Source of the DNA: Lachnospiraceae bacterium
GTDB lineage: Bacteria; Bacillota; Clostridia; Lachnospirales; Lachnospiraceae
DNA: 64,000 bases
Assembly: GCA_024403615.1 (NCBI GenBank)
Contig: JAKSRM010000006.1
Span: 1 to 64,000, forward strand
Direction of reading: 5' to 3'
In this document: piece after piece, positions 33,518 to 41,490 of the stretch
How positions within the stretch are numbered: the stretch's first letter is position 1
Layout of the letters: every line of letters begins with the position of its first letter
Notes under the pieces: model-generated
Told to the model about the DNA's origin: nothing
Seen by the model: only the letters and a program-made list of their open reading frames with translations
The model's database searches: none
Program-made: the position numbers and the translations under genes

Positions 33518-34309
33518 TTGAAAATTGTTGCATGTATCAAACAAGTGCCGGGAACTTCTCAGGTAGAGATTGATGAGACCACTGGCTCTTTAAAAAGAGA
33601 TGGCGTTCCGGCCAAAATAAATCCATACGATTTGTATGCCCTGGAGATCGCTCTTCAGTTAAAAGAGCGGTTTGGAGGAACGGTAACTGCAGTAACCATG
33701 GGACCGAATCAGGCGGAAGTAATGATGCGGGAAGCCTTTATGATGGGCGTGGATAACGCTTATGTATTTACGGACCGAACTTTTGCAGGAGCCGATGTAC
33801 TTGCAACTTCTTACACTTTGGCCCAGGGAATTAAATCCGTTTGTGGTGATTTCGATTTAATCGTTTGCGGAAAGCAGACGACCGATGGAGACACAGCTCA
33901 GGTTGGACCGTCCATTTCGGAATGGCTCCAGATTCCTTGTACTGCTTGGGTTACGGAAATCGGAGAAGTAGAAGACGGAAAGATTACGGTAGCACAGGAT
34001 TTCGTAGATGTTCGGCAGAAAGCACGCCTCACTATGCCATGTCTGATTACCGTAGAAAAAGATATCTGCACGCCGCGTTTGCCGTCTTATAAATTGAAGG
34101 CAGCCAGCGCAGATAAAAAAGTTGAAATGATTACTTTTGCAGAGTTCTTGGATCAAGATTCCTCTCATTATGGTTCCAACGGTTCTGCAACCTCTGTTGA
34201 GAGAATCTTCCCTCCAGAAGGTCGAGGCGGTCAGCAATGGATGACAAAAGATATGGATACTACAGCGGAAGAAATGGCCGGAATTTTTATCGGCAGAAAA
34301 TACATATAG
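33518..34309 (+). CDS. etfB: electron transfer flavoprotein beta subunit (LctB-like)
   Basis: 263 residues: begins KIVACIKQVPGTSQVEID, then DLYALEIALQLKERFGG and DLIVCGKQTTDGDTAQVGP (AMP/FAD loop), then a DVRQKARLTMPCLITVEKD segment, all typical of EtfB. The TTG start is chosen because GGAGG lies eight bases upstream. It is the first gene of etfB-etfA-lactate dehydrogenase, the order of lctBCD in Acetobacterium woodii, where the complex confurcates electrons from lactate oxidation with ferredoxin to reduce NAD+. EtfB would bind the bifurcating FAD and NAD. Confidence 0.9.
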   Translation: MKIVACIKQVPGTSQVEIDETTGSLKRDGVPAKINPYDLYALEIALQLKERFGGTVTAVTMGPNQAEVMMREAFMMGVDNAYVFTDRTFAGADVLATSYTLAQGIKSVCGDFDLIVCGKQTTDGDTAQVGPSISEWLQIPCTAWVTEIGEVEDGKITVAQDFVDVRQKARLTMPCLITVEKDICTPRLPSYKLKAASADKKVEMITFAEFLDQDSSHYGSNGSATSVERIFPPEGRGGQQWMTKDMDTTAEEMAGIFIGRKYI

Positions 34310-34318
34310 GAGGTAGCT

Positions 34319-35524
34319 ATGGCACGAATCGTTATTGATGAAAATAAATGTATTCTTTGCGGACAGTGCGTAGATGCCTGCCCTTTTGGTGCGCTTTCTT
34401 TAACGGACAAAGTAGAAGTAAGCAGCGGTTGTAGACTTTGCAAGGTTTGCATCGGCGTTTGTCCAGTGGGAGCCACTGATTTAGAAGAAGACATCGTAGT
34501 AGAAGGTGTAAATAAAGCAGACTGGAACGGAATTATGGTTTTCGTGGAGCAGCAGGCAGGAAAAGAGATTCACCCCGTTGCCCTGGAATTGATTGGAAAA
34601 GCCCGTTCTTTGGCTGGAAAAATTAACCATAAAGTATCTGCAGTTATTATTGGTGATGAAAGCTCGAAAGAAAAAGCAGAGCAGTTATTAAATTATGGTG
34701 TAGACCGGGTATATGTTTATGCTCATGAAGAATTGGCAGCCTTTCGCGGAGACGTTTATGCCAATGTAATGGAAGATTGCATTCAGGCAGAGCATCCGTC
34801 GGTTGTATTAGTCGGCGCAACCTCTTTGGGCCGTTCCCTGGCACCGATGTGCGCCTCCCGTTTCCATACAGGACTTACCGCAGATTGCACCATGCTGGAT
34901 ATCAAAGACAATACAGATTTGGTTCAGGTAAGACCGGCTTTCGGCGGAAATATTATGGCCCAGATTATTACGACCAATACCAGACCTCAGTTCGCTACGG
35001 TACGATATAAAGTAATGGAGCGGGCGGAAAAATGTGAGCCTCATGGCGAGATTTTTGTCCGGGAAGTTCGTCCGGAAATGCTCCAATCAGGAATTGAAGT
35101 CATCAGCACGGAAACCATTGTAAGAAACAAAAGTATTGAAGAAGAGGACGTTTTGGTGGTTGCAGGTCGTGGCGTAAAACGTCAGGAAGATTTGCAGATC
35201 CTTCGGGATTTGGCAGAAGCGTTAGGCGGACGTTTGTGTACTACCAGACCTTTAGTAGAAAAAGGCTGGGGAGACCCGACGGAACAAATCGGACTTTCCG
35301 GGAGAACCGTTAAGCCGAAACTGATTATTACTTGTGGCGTATCCGGAGCCATCCAGTTCCGTGCAGGAATGGACGGAAGCGAATGTATCGTAGCCATTAA
35401 CACCGACCAGAATGCACCGATCTTTAATATCGCAAATTACTGCATCGTACAGGACCTGTACGAATTTGTGCCGAAGCTTACAGCCGCTGTGCGCAAGGTA
35501 AAAGAAGAGGAGGCTGCAAGATGA
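34319..35524 (+). CDS. etfA: EtfA with N-terminal 2[4Fe-4S] ferredoxin domain (LctC-like)
   Basis: 401 residues. The first 65 form a ferredoxin domain with CILCGQCVDACP and CRLCKVCIGVCP; the rest is EtfA, with ALELIGKARSLAGK, the FAD-binding GRGVKRQEDLQ region, IGLSGRTVKPKLIITCG and VSGAIQFRAGMDGSECIVAI. The ferredoxin extension distinguishes LctC-type confurcating EtfA (about 400 residues) from ordinary EtfA (about 320). Its TGA overlaps the ATG of the dehydrogenase gene by four bases (ATGA). Confidence 0.92.
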   Translation: MARIVIDENKCILCGQCVDACPFGALSLTDKVEVSSGCRLCKVCIGVCPVGATDLEEDIVVEGVNKADWNGIMVFVEQQAGKEIHPVALELIGKARSLAGKINHKVSAVIIGDESSKEKAEQLLNYGVDRVYVYAHEELAAFRGDVYANVMEDCIQAEHPSVVLVGATSLGRSLAPMCASRFHTGLTADCTMLDIKDNTDLVQVRPAFGGNIMAQIITTNTRPQFATVRYKVMERAEKCEPHGEIFVREVRPEMLQSGIEVISTETIVRNKSIEEEDVLVVAGRGVKRQEDLQILRDLAEALGGRLCTTRPLVEKGWGDPTEQIGLSGRTVKPKLIITCGVSGAIQFRAGMDGSECIVAINTDQNAPIFNIANYCIVQDLYEFVPKLTAAVRKVKEEEAAR

Positions 35525-36930
35525 ACGCTTATCATAAATTGACAAAGGAAGACGTGGAATATTTAAAGAGCATTACCGCTCCGGAAAGAGTCTACTTTGA
35601 AGAAGAAATTGAATATGATTATCATCATGATGAAATGCCGGACTTTGGAACTTTCCCACCGGAAGTCGTTGTGTTGGCACTTTCTACCGAAGAGGTTTCT
35701 GCGGTTATGAAATATGCCTGGGAGAATAATATTCCAGTAACCCCGAGAGGCGCTGGTACCGGCTTGGCTGGTGGTTGCGTTCCACTTTATGGAGGCATTC
35801 TGCTTTCTCTGGAAAAGATGAATAAAATCTTAGAATGGAATCTGGATAATATGACCGTAGTTGTAGAACCTGGAGTTTTGGTTATGGAACTGGCCAATGC
35901 CGCCATCGAACAAGGCGTATTTTATCCGCCAGAACCAGGTGAGAAAACGGCATCCATCGGTGGAAACGTTATGACCAATGCCGGCGGAATGAAGGCGGTT
36001 GGCTACGGCGTTACTAGAAGCTATGTGGTAGATATGGAAGCGGTAATGCCAGATGGCAGCGTTATGCAGTTTGGCAGCAACGTGGTAAAAAACACTTCTG
36101 GATATGATGTGAAGGATTTGATTATTGGTTCCGAAGGAACTTTATGTATTGCAACGAAACTTCGCATGCGTGTTATTACCCAGCCGAAGTACTCCAATAC
36201 GTTGTTAGTTCCATATGGCTCTTTGGAAGAATGTTTGGGTACCGTTCCGAAATTTATTCGTTCGGACCTGAATCCGGCTGCCATTGAATATATGCCACAT
36301 TCCCTAATCGAGGAAGCAGCAAAATATCTGAATAAAATCATGCCTCATCGGACAGCCAATTCTTATCTGATATTGATGTTTGATGGACAGACAGAAGAAG
36401 ATGTGGAACGCCGTTGTGATGAAGCGGCAAAAATCTGTCTGGAAAGCGGAGCAGAGGATGTGTTCCTTTGCAATACGGACGAGCGGAAGGACGCTGTATG
36501 GACCGTTCGGGGAAGTGCTTTGGAAGCTTTGAAGGCATCCAGTCCAGATATGGATGAGTGCGATATTGTTGTGCCGAGAAATCGAATTGTTGATTTTTCC
36601 CATTTTGCAGATCAGCTGATGGAAAAATATGGAATTCGTATTTCTATCCAAGGCCATGCTGGCGATGGCAACATGCATATCCAGCTTATGAAGGACGATA
36701 TGGATAAGGAACTGTTCCTGAAACGGGGACCGTTGTTAATGAATGAACTGTATGAAAAAGCAAAGGAATTAGATGGACAGGTTTCCGGAGAACATGGAAT
36801 TGGCCATGCCCGGGTGGAAGCTTTAGAAAACCATATGGGCGATCGCATGATTACACTGTACCGTGCCATTAAAAACGCCTTTGACGAGAAAAATATTTTG
36901 AATCCGGGAAAAATTATCCGGCTGAAATAA
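35521..36930 (+). CDS. lctD: FAD-linked lactate dehydrogenase (LctD/GlcD family)
   Basis: 469 residues. The FAD-binding half shows VTPRGAGTGLAGGCVP and PGEKTASIGGNVMTNAGGMK; the C-terminal cap has IQGHAGDGNMHIQL (substrate His) and SGEHGIGHARVEAL. This is the GlcD/D-lactate dehydrogenase family. Coupled by four-base overlap to a ferredoxin-fused EtfA, it fits the electron-confurcating lactate dehydrogenase of acetogens. Glycolate or another 2-hydroxy acid is an alternative substrate. No lactate permease of the LctP type is adjacent. The regulator gene follows after nine bases. Confidence 0.88.
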   Translation: MNAYHKLTKEDVEYLKSITAPERVYFEEEIEYDYHHDEMPDFGTFPPEVVVLALSTEEVSAVMKYAWENNIPVTPRGAGTGLAGGCVPLYGGILLSLEKMNKILEWNLDNMTVVVEPGVLVMELANAAIEQGVFYPPEPGEKTASIGGNVMTNAGGMKAVGYGVTRSYVVDMEAVMPDGSVMQFGSNVVKNTSGYDVKDLIIGSEGTLCIATKLRMRVITQPKYSNTLLVPYGSLEECLGTVPKFIRSDLNPAAIEYMPHSLIEEAAKYLNKIMPHRTANSYLILMFDGQTEEDVERRCDEAAKICLESGAEDVFLCNTDERKDAVWTVRGSALEALKASSPDMDECDIVVPRNRIVDFSHFADQLMEKYGIRISIQGHAGDGNMHIQLMKDDMDKELFLKRGPLLMNELYEKAKELDGQVSGEHGIGHARVEALENHMGDRMITLYRAIKNAFDEKNILNPGKIIRLK

Positions 36931-36939
36931 GGAAAATCT

Positions 36940-37932
36940 ATGGAAAAAGGACCTAGAAGTAACCAGAAACTGAAAATAATGTATCTGATGAAAATCCTGA
37001 CAGAGCAGACTGATGAGGCGCATGATATTACCTTGGCGGAAATCGTGGAACAGCTTCAGGCTTATGGCGTAACCGCAGAACGGAAGAGCCTGTATAGCGA
37101 TATCGAAAATCTGCGCCTGTTTGGTATGGATATTGTAGGTTCTCAATACGACCGAACCTTCCATTACCAAGTAGTAAACCGTCAGTTTGAGTTGGCAGAA
37201 TTGAAATTGCTGGTAGATTCTGTACAATCAGCAAAATTCATTACCGAGAAGAAATCCAGAGAACTGATTAAAAAAATTGAAGGCTATGCCAGCAAGTATG
37301 AAGCAGAAAAATTAGACCGTCAGGTAAATGTGGCGGGACGAGTAAAGAACATGAACGAGCGCATCTACTATAGTATTGATGCAGTTCATGAAGCTATCAG
37401 TGGAAACCAGCAGATTTCCTTCCAGTACTTCACTTGGACCGTAGATAAGAAAATGGAATTAAAACATGACGGCGCCATCTATCACGTAAGTCCGTGGGCT
37501 CTCTGCTGGGACGATGAGAAATATTACCTGATTGGTTATGATAATGACGAAGGAATTATAAAACATTTCCGCGTAGATAAAATGACCAACACCAATGTGG
37601 TAAATGAAAAACGTTTAGGAAAAGCGGAATTCTCCAAAATCAAAATGACCGAATATACTAGCCGGCTTTTTGGTATGTTTGAAGGTGAAACGGAAAACGT
37701 GCGGTTACATTGTGAGAACGAAGTAGCGAATATTATTATCGATCGCTTCGGCACAAATATTCCTTTGATTAAGGTAGATCCGGACCACTTTGAGGTAGTT
37801 GTAAACGTTTCCGTAAGTAAATTGTTTTTGGGATGGATTATGGCGCTTCCAGGCGTAAAAATTATTTCTCCGGAATCTACGGTAAACGCCATGAAAGAAG
37901 AAATTACCAGACTCCACGATTTGTATTTTTAG
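36940..37932 (+). CDS. WYL-domain transcriptional regulator
   Basis: 330 residues. An N-terminal winged helix (residues about 8-70: LKIMYLMKILTEQTDEAHD, YGVTAERKSLYSDIENL) is followed by a middle region and a WYL ligand-sensing domain (about 145-215: ISFQYFTWTVDKKM, HVSPWALCWDDEKYYLIGYD) and a C-terminal WCX module. Such proteins control nearby operons or stress genes. It sits nine bases after the lactate dehydrogenase gene, so it may regulate that operon. AAGGA precedes the ATG, and a terminator follows. Confidence 0.9.
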   Translation: MEKGPRSNQKLKIMYLMKILTEQTDEAHDITLAEIVEQLQAYGVTAERKSLYSDIENLRLFGMDIVGSQYDRTFHYQVVNRQFELAELKLLVDSVQSAKFITEKKSRELIKKIEGYASKYEAEKLDRQVNVAGRVKNMNERIYYSIDAVHEAISGNQQISFQYFTWTVDKKMELKHDGAIYHVSPWALCWDDEKYYLIGYDNDEGIIKHFRVDKMTNTNVVNEKRLGKAEFSKIKMTEYTSRLFGMFEGETENVRLHCENEVANIIIDRFGTNIPLIKVDPDHFEVVVNVSVSKLFLGWIMALPGVKIISPESTVNAMKEEITRLHDLYF

Positions 37933-37998
37933 TGGGAGCATACACGAGAAAAAAATAGTTACGAGTCCCGTTTTTTGACAGATGGATATTTTATTATA

Positions 37999-38037
37999 AG
38001 AACCAGATAAGGCAAGACCTTTTCTGGTTCTATTTTT
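37999..38037 (+). terminator. rho-independent terminator
   Basis: AGAACCAGA / TCTGGTTCT stem with a 15-base loop and ATTTTTTA, after the WYL regulator. Confidence 0.8.
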
Positions 38038-38056
38038 TATTAGTTGGGTGAATGTT

Positions 38057-38173
38057 ATGAGACGATTATTATTTTGGTTGCAGAAGAAAAAAAGAATTCA
38101 GAAAAGAGCCTGTAGCCAATGTTGTCTAAAATGCAGATTCTACAAGGACTGCGTAAAAGATGGAGAATTTTAA
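38057..38173 (+). CDS. 38-residue Cys-rich basic peptide, hypothetical
   Basis: ATG 38057 to TAA 38173. A basic amphipathic N-terminal half (MRRLLFWLQKKKRIQKR) is followed by ACSQCCLKCRFYKDC, a C-x2-C-C-x2-C-x5-C pattern able to hold a metal or disulfides. GGGTG lies upstream. Peptides of this style occur in Clostridia with no known role. Support is limited to the reading frame and composition. Confidence 0.45.
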   Translation: MRRLLFWLQKKKRIQKRACSQCCLKCRFYKDCVKDGEF

Positions 38174-38244
38174 GTTGCTGTAGTTTTTGTTGATGAATTA
38201 GTAGCCATAAGGACTGGTAATTCGTATATAAAGGAGTGGATGTT

Positions 38245-38319
38245 ATGAAAAAAATAGCTGCAATTATATTAACGTTATTTTTTATCTTTTTAATAGCATC
38301 GAGTGGGAGTATATTTTGA
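38245..38319 (+). CDS. 24-residue hydrophobic peptide with its own terminator
   Basis: ATG 38245, TGA 38319. A perfect AAGGAG site nine bases upstream and a strong terminator starting two bases after the stop. The peptide (MKKIAAIILTLFFIFLIASS, then GSIF) is a single membrane-spanning helix with a lysine N-terminus, like type I toxin peptides or small membrane regulators. No antisense RNA promoter could be established. Confidence 0.55.
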   Translation: MKKIAAIILTLFFIFLIASSGSIF

Positions 38320-38320
38320 T

Positions 38321-38352
38321 AAATGTCCGGCAGTTTCTGCCGGGCATTTTGT
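38321..38352 (+). terminator. rho-independent terminator
   Basis: AAATGTCCGGCAG / CTGCCGGGCATTT stem with one G-U pair and a 4-base loop, then TTTG; begins two bases after the 24-residue peptide. Confidence 0.8.
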
Positions 38353-38432
38353 TGGAATGGGGCTTGCTTTCATAGGAGAACTTGTAACAGAACGGCAGGC
38401 AATATATAATGGGCTCATAAGGAGATAGAATT

Positions 38433-38942
38433 ATGATTACTTTAATTGCAGGCGCTTCTCACACCGGAAAAACGGTGCTGGCACAAAAAATATTGGAAAA
38501 ATATGATTTCCCATATATGTCCATCGATCATCTGAAAATGGGTTTAATTCGTAGTGGTAATACAGACTTAACGCCGGAAAGTCCGGCGGAAGAACTGACT
38601 GCCTACTTATGGCCGATTGTTCGGGAAATTATAAAAACCGCCATTGAAAACGAACAGAACCTGACCATTGAAGGCTGTTATATTCCTTACGATTGGAAGG
38701 AAGACTTTGAGGAAAAATACCTGGAAAAAATCGAATGTATGCGGCTGGTTATGAGCGAAGAATACATTAAAAATCATTTTGAAGACATCATCGCTTACGC
38801 CGATGCCATTGAAAAGCGGCTGGATGATTCTGGTTGCACCATGGAAAGCGTATTGGAAGACAATCTCCATGAACTGGAAATGTGCAGAGAGCATAATGTG
38901 GAATATGTTTTGATTGATTCGGAATATAAAATTGAAATTTAA
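38433..38942 (+). CDS. P-loop nucleotide-binding protein (kinase-like)
   Basis: 169 residues. Walker A is GASHTGKT at residues 7-14; a short strand NLTIEGCYIPYDW follows a helix, as in AAA_33/zeta-toxin-like and 2-phosphoglycerate kinase-like small kinases; residues 85-135 are helical and charged, ending VEYVLIDSEYKIEI. This fold phosphorylates small molecules or nucleotides, but the acceptor cannot be assigned. AAGGAG precedes the ATG; it is monocistronic with a terminator after. Confidence 0.75.
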   Translation: MITLIAGASHTGKTVLAQKILEKYDFPYMSIDHLKMGLIRSGNTDLTPESPAEELTAYLWPIVREIIKTAIENEQNLTIEGCYIPYDWKEDFEEKYLEKIECMRLVMSEEYIKNHFEDIIAYADAIEKRLDDSGCTMESVLEDNLHELEMCREHNVEYVLIDSEYKIEI

Positions 38943-38959
38943 AAGCGAAATAAAAAATT

Positions 38960-38989
38960 AAAGCAGGCTGGATTCCAGCCTGCTTTTTT
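38960..38989. terminator. bidirectional terminator
   Basis: AAGCAGGCTGG / CCAGCCTGCTT stem; T-run on the right for the P-loop gene and an A-rich left flank that serves the convergent NifX-FKBP gene. Confidence 0.85.
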
Positions 38990-39007
38990 ACGTTAGCAAT
39001 TGATCAA

Positions 39008-39853
39008 TTAGTCAATAACTTCTACTAACTCAACGTGGAAGTTTAATTCTTTTCCGGCCATTTCGCTGTTAGCGTCGAAAGTGATATATTCATCATCTTT
39101 TGCAGCAACAACTACTGGAACTGGCTGTCCCATAGCATTGGAAAGATATACATGCTGTCCAGCAACCAATTCTTCTGTTCCTGGCATTTCAGCAATCGCA
39201 ACTGTGAAGATCAGGTTTGGATTTGGCATACCGTAAGCTTCTTCTGGCATCAGATGGATATCTAATTCTTCACCAACTTCCATATCAACAACAGCTTTAT
39301 CAAATCCAGGAATCATCATACCAACGCCGCAGATGAATTCTAATGGTTCGCCACGGTCATAGGAAGAATCAAACTGAGTTCCGTCATTAAAGGTTCCACG
39401 GTAATGAACTTTAACCTGCTTCTGGGAGTTTTTGCCTTCGATAATGGTATGGCAACCGCCACAACCACCGCCACAGTCGCCACAGTCACCGCCGCAGCCA
39501 CAGTCACATTCATCTTCTTCGCCGTCACATTCACAATTAACGCCAGTAGAATCCAGAGTACCATCTAAGTAAGCTTTTACAGCACCGTCTGCATCACCTT
39601 CTACACCTGCGAAGACTTCGATTCCGCCTTCCTGAAGAGCATACATAGCACCCTCTCCAAGACCTCCACAGATTACGATGTCGATTTCATTTTCTACAAG
39701 GAAATCAGCAAGGGCTTCATGACCAACACCATTGGTACCCATAACTTCGCTGGAAATTACTTCCTTGTCTTCAATATCATAAACTTTAAATTCTTCAGTT
39801 TTTCCGAAATGCTGGAAAACCTGACCATTTTCATAACTAACTGCTATTTTCAT
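39008..39853 (-). CDS. NifX-type metal-binding domain fused to FKBP/SlyD-like PPIase
   Basis: 281 residues. Residues 1-105 are a dinitrogenase iron-molybdenum cofactor-binding (NifX/NafY/YtfE-neighbour) domain: MKIAVSYENGQVFQHFGK, IDIVICGGLGEGAMYALQ. Residues about 106-140 form a Cys/Gly/Asp-rich linker with eleven cysteines in C-x-C, C-x2-C and C-x3-C spacings. Residues about 145-281 are an FKBP-type peptidyl-prolyl isomerase with a SlyD-like insert (VHYRGTFNDGTQFDSS, GVGMMIPGFDKAV, MPEEAYGMPNPNLIF). SlyD is a metallochaperone whose metal tail is C-terminal; here a metal domain lies in front. Start 39853 follows AAAGGAG. A metal-chaperone/foldase role is inferred. Confidence 0.88.
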   Translation of the reverse strand: MKIAVSYENGQVFQHFGKTEEFKVYDIEDKEVISSEVMGTNGVGHEALADFLVENEIDIVICGGLGEGAMYALQEGGIEVFAGVEGDADGAVKAYLDGTLDSTGVNCECDGEEDECDCGCGGDCGDCGGGCGGCHTIIEGKNSQKQVKVHYRGTFNDGTQFDSSYDRGEPLEFICGVGMMIPGFDKAVVDMEVGEELDIHLMPEEAYGMPNPNLIFTVAIAEMPGTEELVAGQHVYLSNAMGQPVPVVVAAKDDEYITFDANSEMAGKELNFHVELVEVID

Positions 39854-39977
39854 AATGAACTCCTTTATAAATAATCTGAAAGTATTATACGTGAAAAAAT
39901 AAAAAAAGACCATACAGATATTAATAATATGATACAATAAATCTATATGTGAACTATTATGGAGAAAAGGTGAAAAT

Positions 39978-40388
39978 ATGCTGAAGGATTTAGCGTTAAA
40001 GTTTTATTTAGATCAAAATTATAACTGTGCGGAAGGAATTTTACGTGCAGGAAATGAATACTATAACCTGGGCCTGGATGACCATGCAATGCTTATGGTA
40101 GCAGGCTTTGGTGGCGGCGTTCAAACTGGGAATCTCTGTGGAGCAGTTTTAGGCGCTGTATGTCTTTTATCTTATCGTTATGTAGAAACCAAATCTCATG
40201 AAAGCGACGATATTAAGCCGGCAGTAAATCTGCTCTTTGAACGTTTAAAAGAAGAATTTGGAAATAGTTTGAACTGTGCAGAAGTAAAGCCGAAATTCAA
40301 CACGGAAGAGAACCGTTGCGCAAAAACAGTTCTTTTAGCTTGTGATATTCTGGAAAAGGTTATTGCAGAGTACGAAAACAAGGAATGA
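39978..40388 (+). CDS. C_GCAxxG_C_C family redox-type protein
   Basis: 136 residues, cytoplasmic. The cysteine pattern of this family is visible: NYNCAEGIL, then LCGAVLGAVCLLSYR (a CGAxxGA-x-C variant), then LNCAEVK and NRCAKTVLLACDIL. The proteins are common in anaerobes and sometimes have split-soret/redox partners, without a proven function. The stop overlaps the start of the SGNH gene by four bases (ATGA), so the two are translationally coupled, an unusual partnership. Divergent from the NifX-FKBP gene; the 124-base gap should hold both promoters. Confidence 0.8.
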   Translation: MLKDLALKFYLDQNYNCAEGILRAGNEYYNLGLDDHAMLMVAGFGGGVQTGNLCGAVLGAVCLLSYRYVETKSHESDDIKPAVNLLFERLKEEFGNSLNCAEVKPKFNTEENRCAKTVLLACDILEKVIAEYENKE

Positions 40389-41449
40389 AATTAAAACACT
40401 GGATTAAAATCATAATTTTTGCAGGACTCAGTATCGTACTGATTGTGTTGGCGTCTTCTTTTTTATGCGTTGCCAATGAAAAAGATACGGTAGGGGTATA
40501 TGGCTTTTTTAAGGAGCCGAAAGACAGCATTGATGTTGTTTTAATTGGCCCAAGCACCATGTACACTTCTTTTTATTCGCCTTTAGCCTATGAAAAATAT
40601 GGATTTACCAGTTATAGCCTGGCAACGTCTTCCATGACCTCTGCAGCCTACAAGTCTGCTGTTCAAATTGCAGAAAAAGAGCAACATCCCGACCTCTATG
40701 TGGTTGAAATCTGGGGCTTTTGTTATGAAGATCAGTTAGAAGAGGTCAGCCTGAGAAAATGGATTGATGCCCTTCCGTCTTCTGATATTCGAAATCAGAC
40801 AATTGAAGAACTGGTTCCGGAAGAAGAGCAATCTAGTTTCAAATATCCGTTAATCAAATACCATTCCAGATGGGACGATTTAGGCGGATGCTTCAAAGTA
40901 TTTCTGGATAAAAAGAACATAGATAAAAAGGGATTTTCTGTTACAAAGAGTTTTGCCACGACTCCGATTATCTATCCATATGCGCCGCAAGAGTCTCCGT
41001 ATCGGATTAAGGAAAGCGGCTTTACCTATCTGGATATTTTCTTAAATTACTGTAAGGAAGCAGGCATTGAGAACATTCTCTTTGTAAGAAGTCCGGAATT
41101 GATTCAATATACGCCAGTGGATTCTTATTATGAGATGATTGATAAAATCCATGCAGCAGGATACGACTTCCTGAATATGGAAGCGGTAGAAGATGAAATG
41201 GGGTTAGATGTGAACCATGATTACTATAATTCTACCCATCTGAACATTTTTGGCGCAGAAAAATATACGGATTATCTGTCAAAATATGTAATGGATAATT
41301 ATAACCTTAATACCAACTATGCTCCGGAAGTAAAGAAGGAATGGGATTATTGTGCCTCCTTTAATGATCACGTAATCGAGAAATTAAAAACTCTTACGGA
41401 AAACAATTCTGGCGGATATCTATACACACAGAAAGATTTAATAAATTAA
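40385..41449 (+). CDS. DltD-like SGNH membrane-anchored protein (paralogue 1)
   Basis: 354 residues. One N-terminal membrane helix (about 8-28) and an extracytoplasmic domain with the SGNH block I changed to VVLIGPSTMYTSFY (GPS in place of GDS/GSS) and a late YYNSTHLNIFGAEKYTDYL (His). It is clearly paralogous to the protein at 50436 in cluster B: they share YSPLAYEKYGFTS, IKYHSRWDDLGGC and LDIFLNYCKE segments. DltD-type proteins accept acyl groups from an MBOAT protein. It lies upstream of the Fn3/transglutaminase protein and may act on the same surface polymer as cluster B. Confidence 0.8.
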   Translation: MKLKHWIKIIIFAGLSIVLIVLASSFLCVANEKDTVGVYGFFKEPKDSIDVVLIGPSTMYTSFYSPLAYEKYGFTSYSLATSSMTSAAYKSAVQIAEKEQHPDLYVVEIWGFCYEDQLEEVSLRKWIDALPSSDIRNQTIEELVPEEEQSSFKYPLIKYHSRWDDLGGCFKVFLDKKNIDKKGFSVTKSFATTPIIYPYAPQESPYRIKESGFTYLDIFLNYCKEAGIENILFVRSPELIQYTPVDSYYEMIDKIHAAGYDFLNMEAVEDEMGLDVNHDYYNSTHLNIFGAEKYTDYLSKYVMDNYNLNTNYAPEVKKEWDYCASFNDHVIEKLKTLTENNSGGYLYTQKDLIN

Positions 41450-41490
41450 CGTCAACGGACAACGATTTGCACAAGTAAAGGATTTATGCT

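Noticed and set aside
39008..39853. Nitrogen fixation gene
   Set aside because: Only the cofactor-binding domain type is shared with NifX; the rest is a prolyl isomerase and no nif genes are present.
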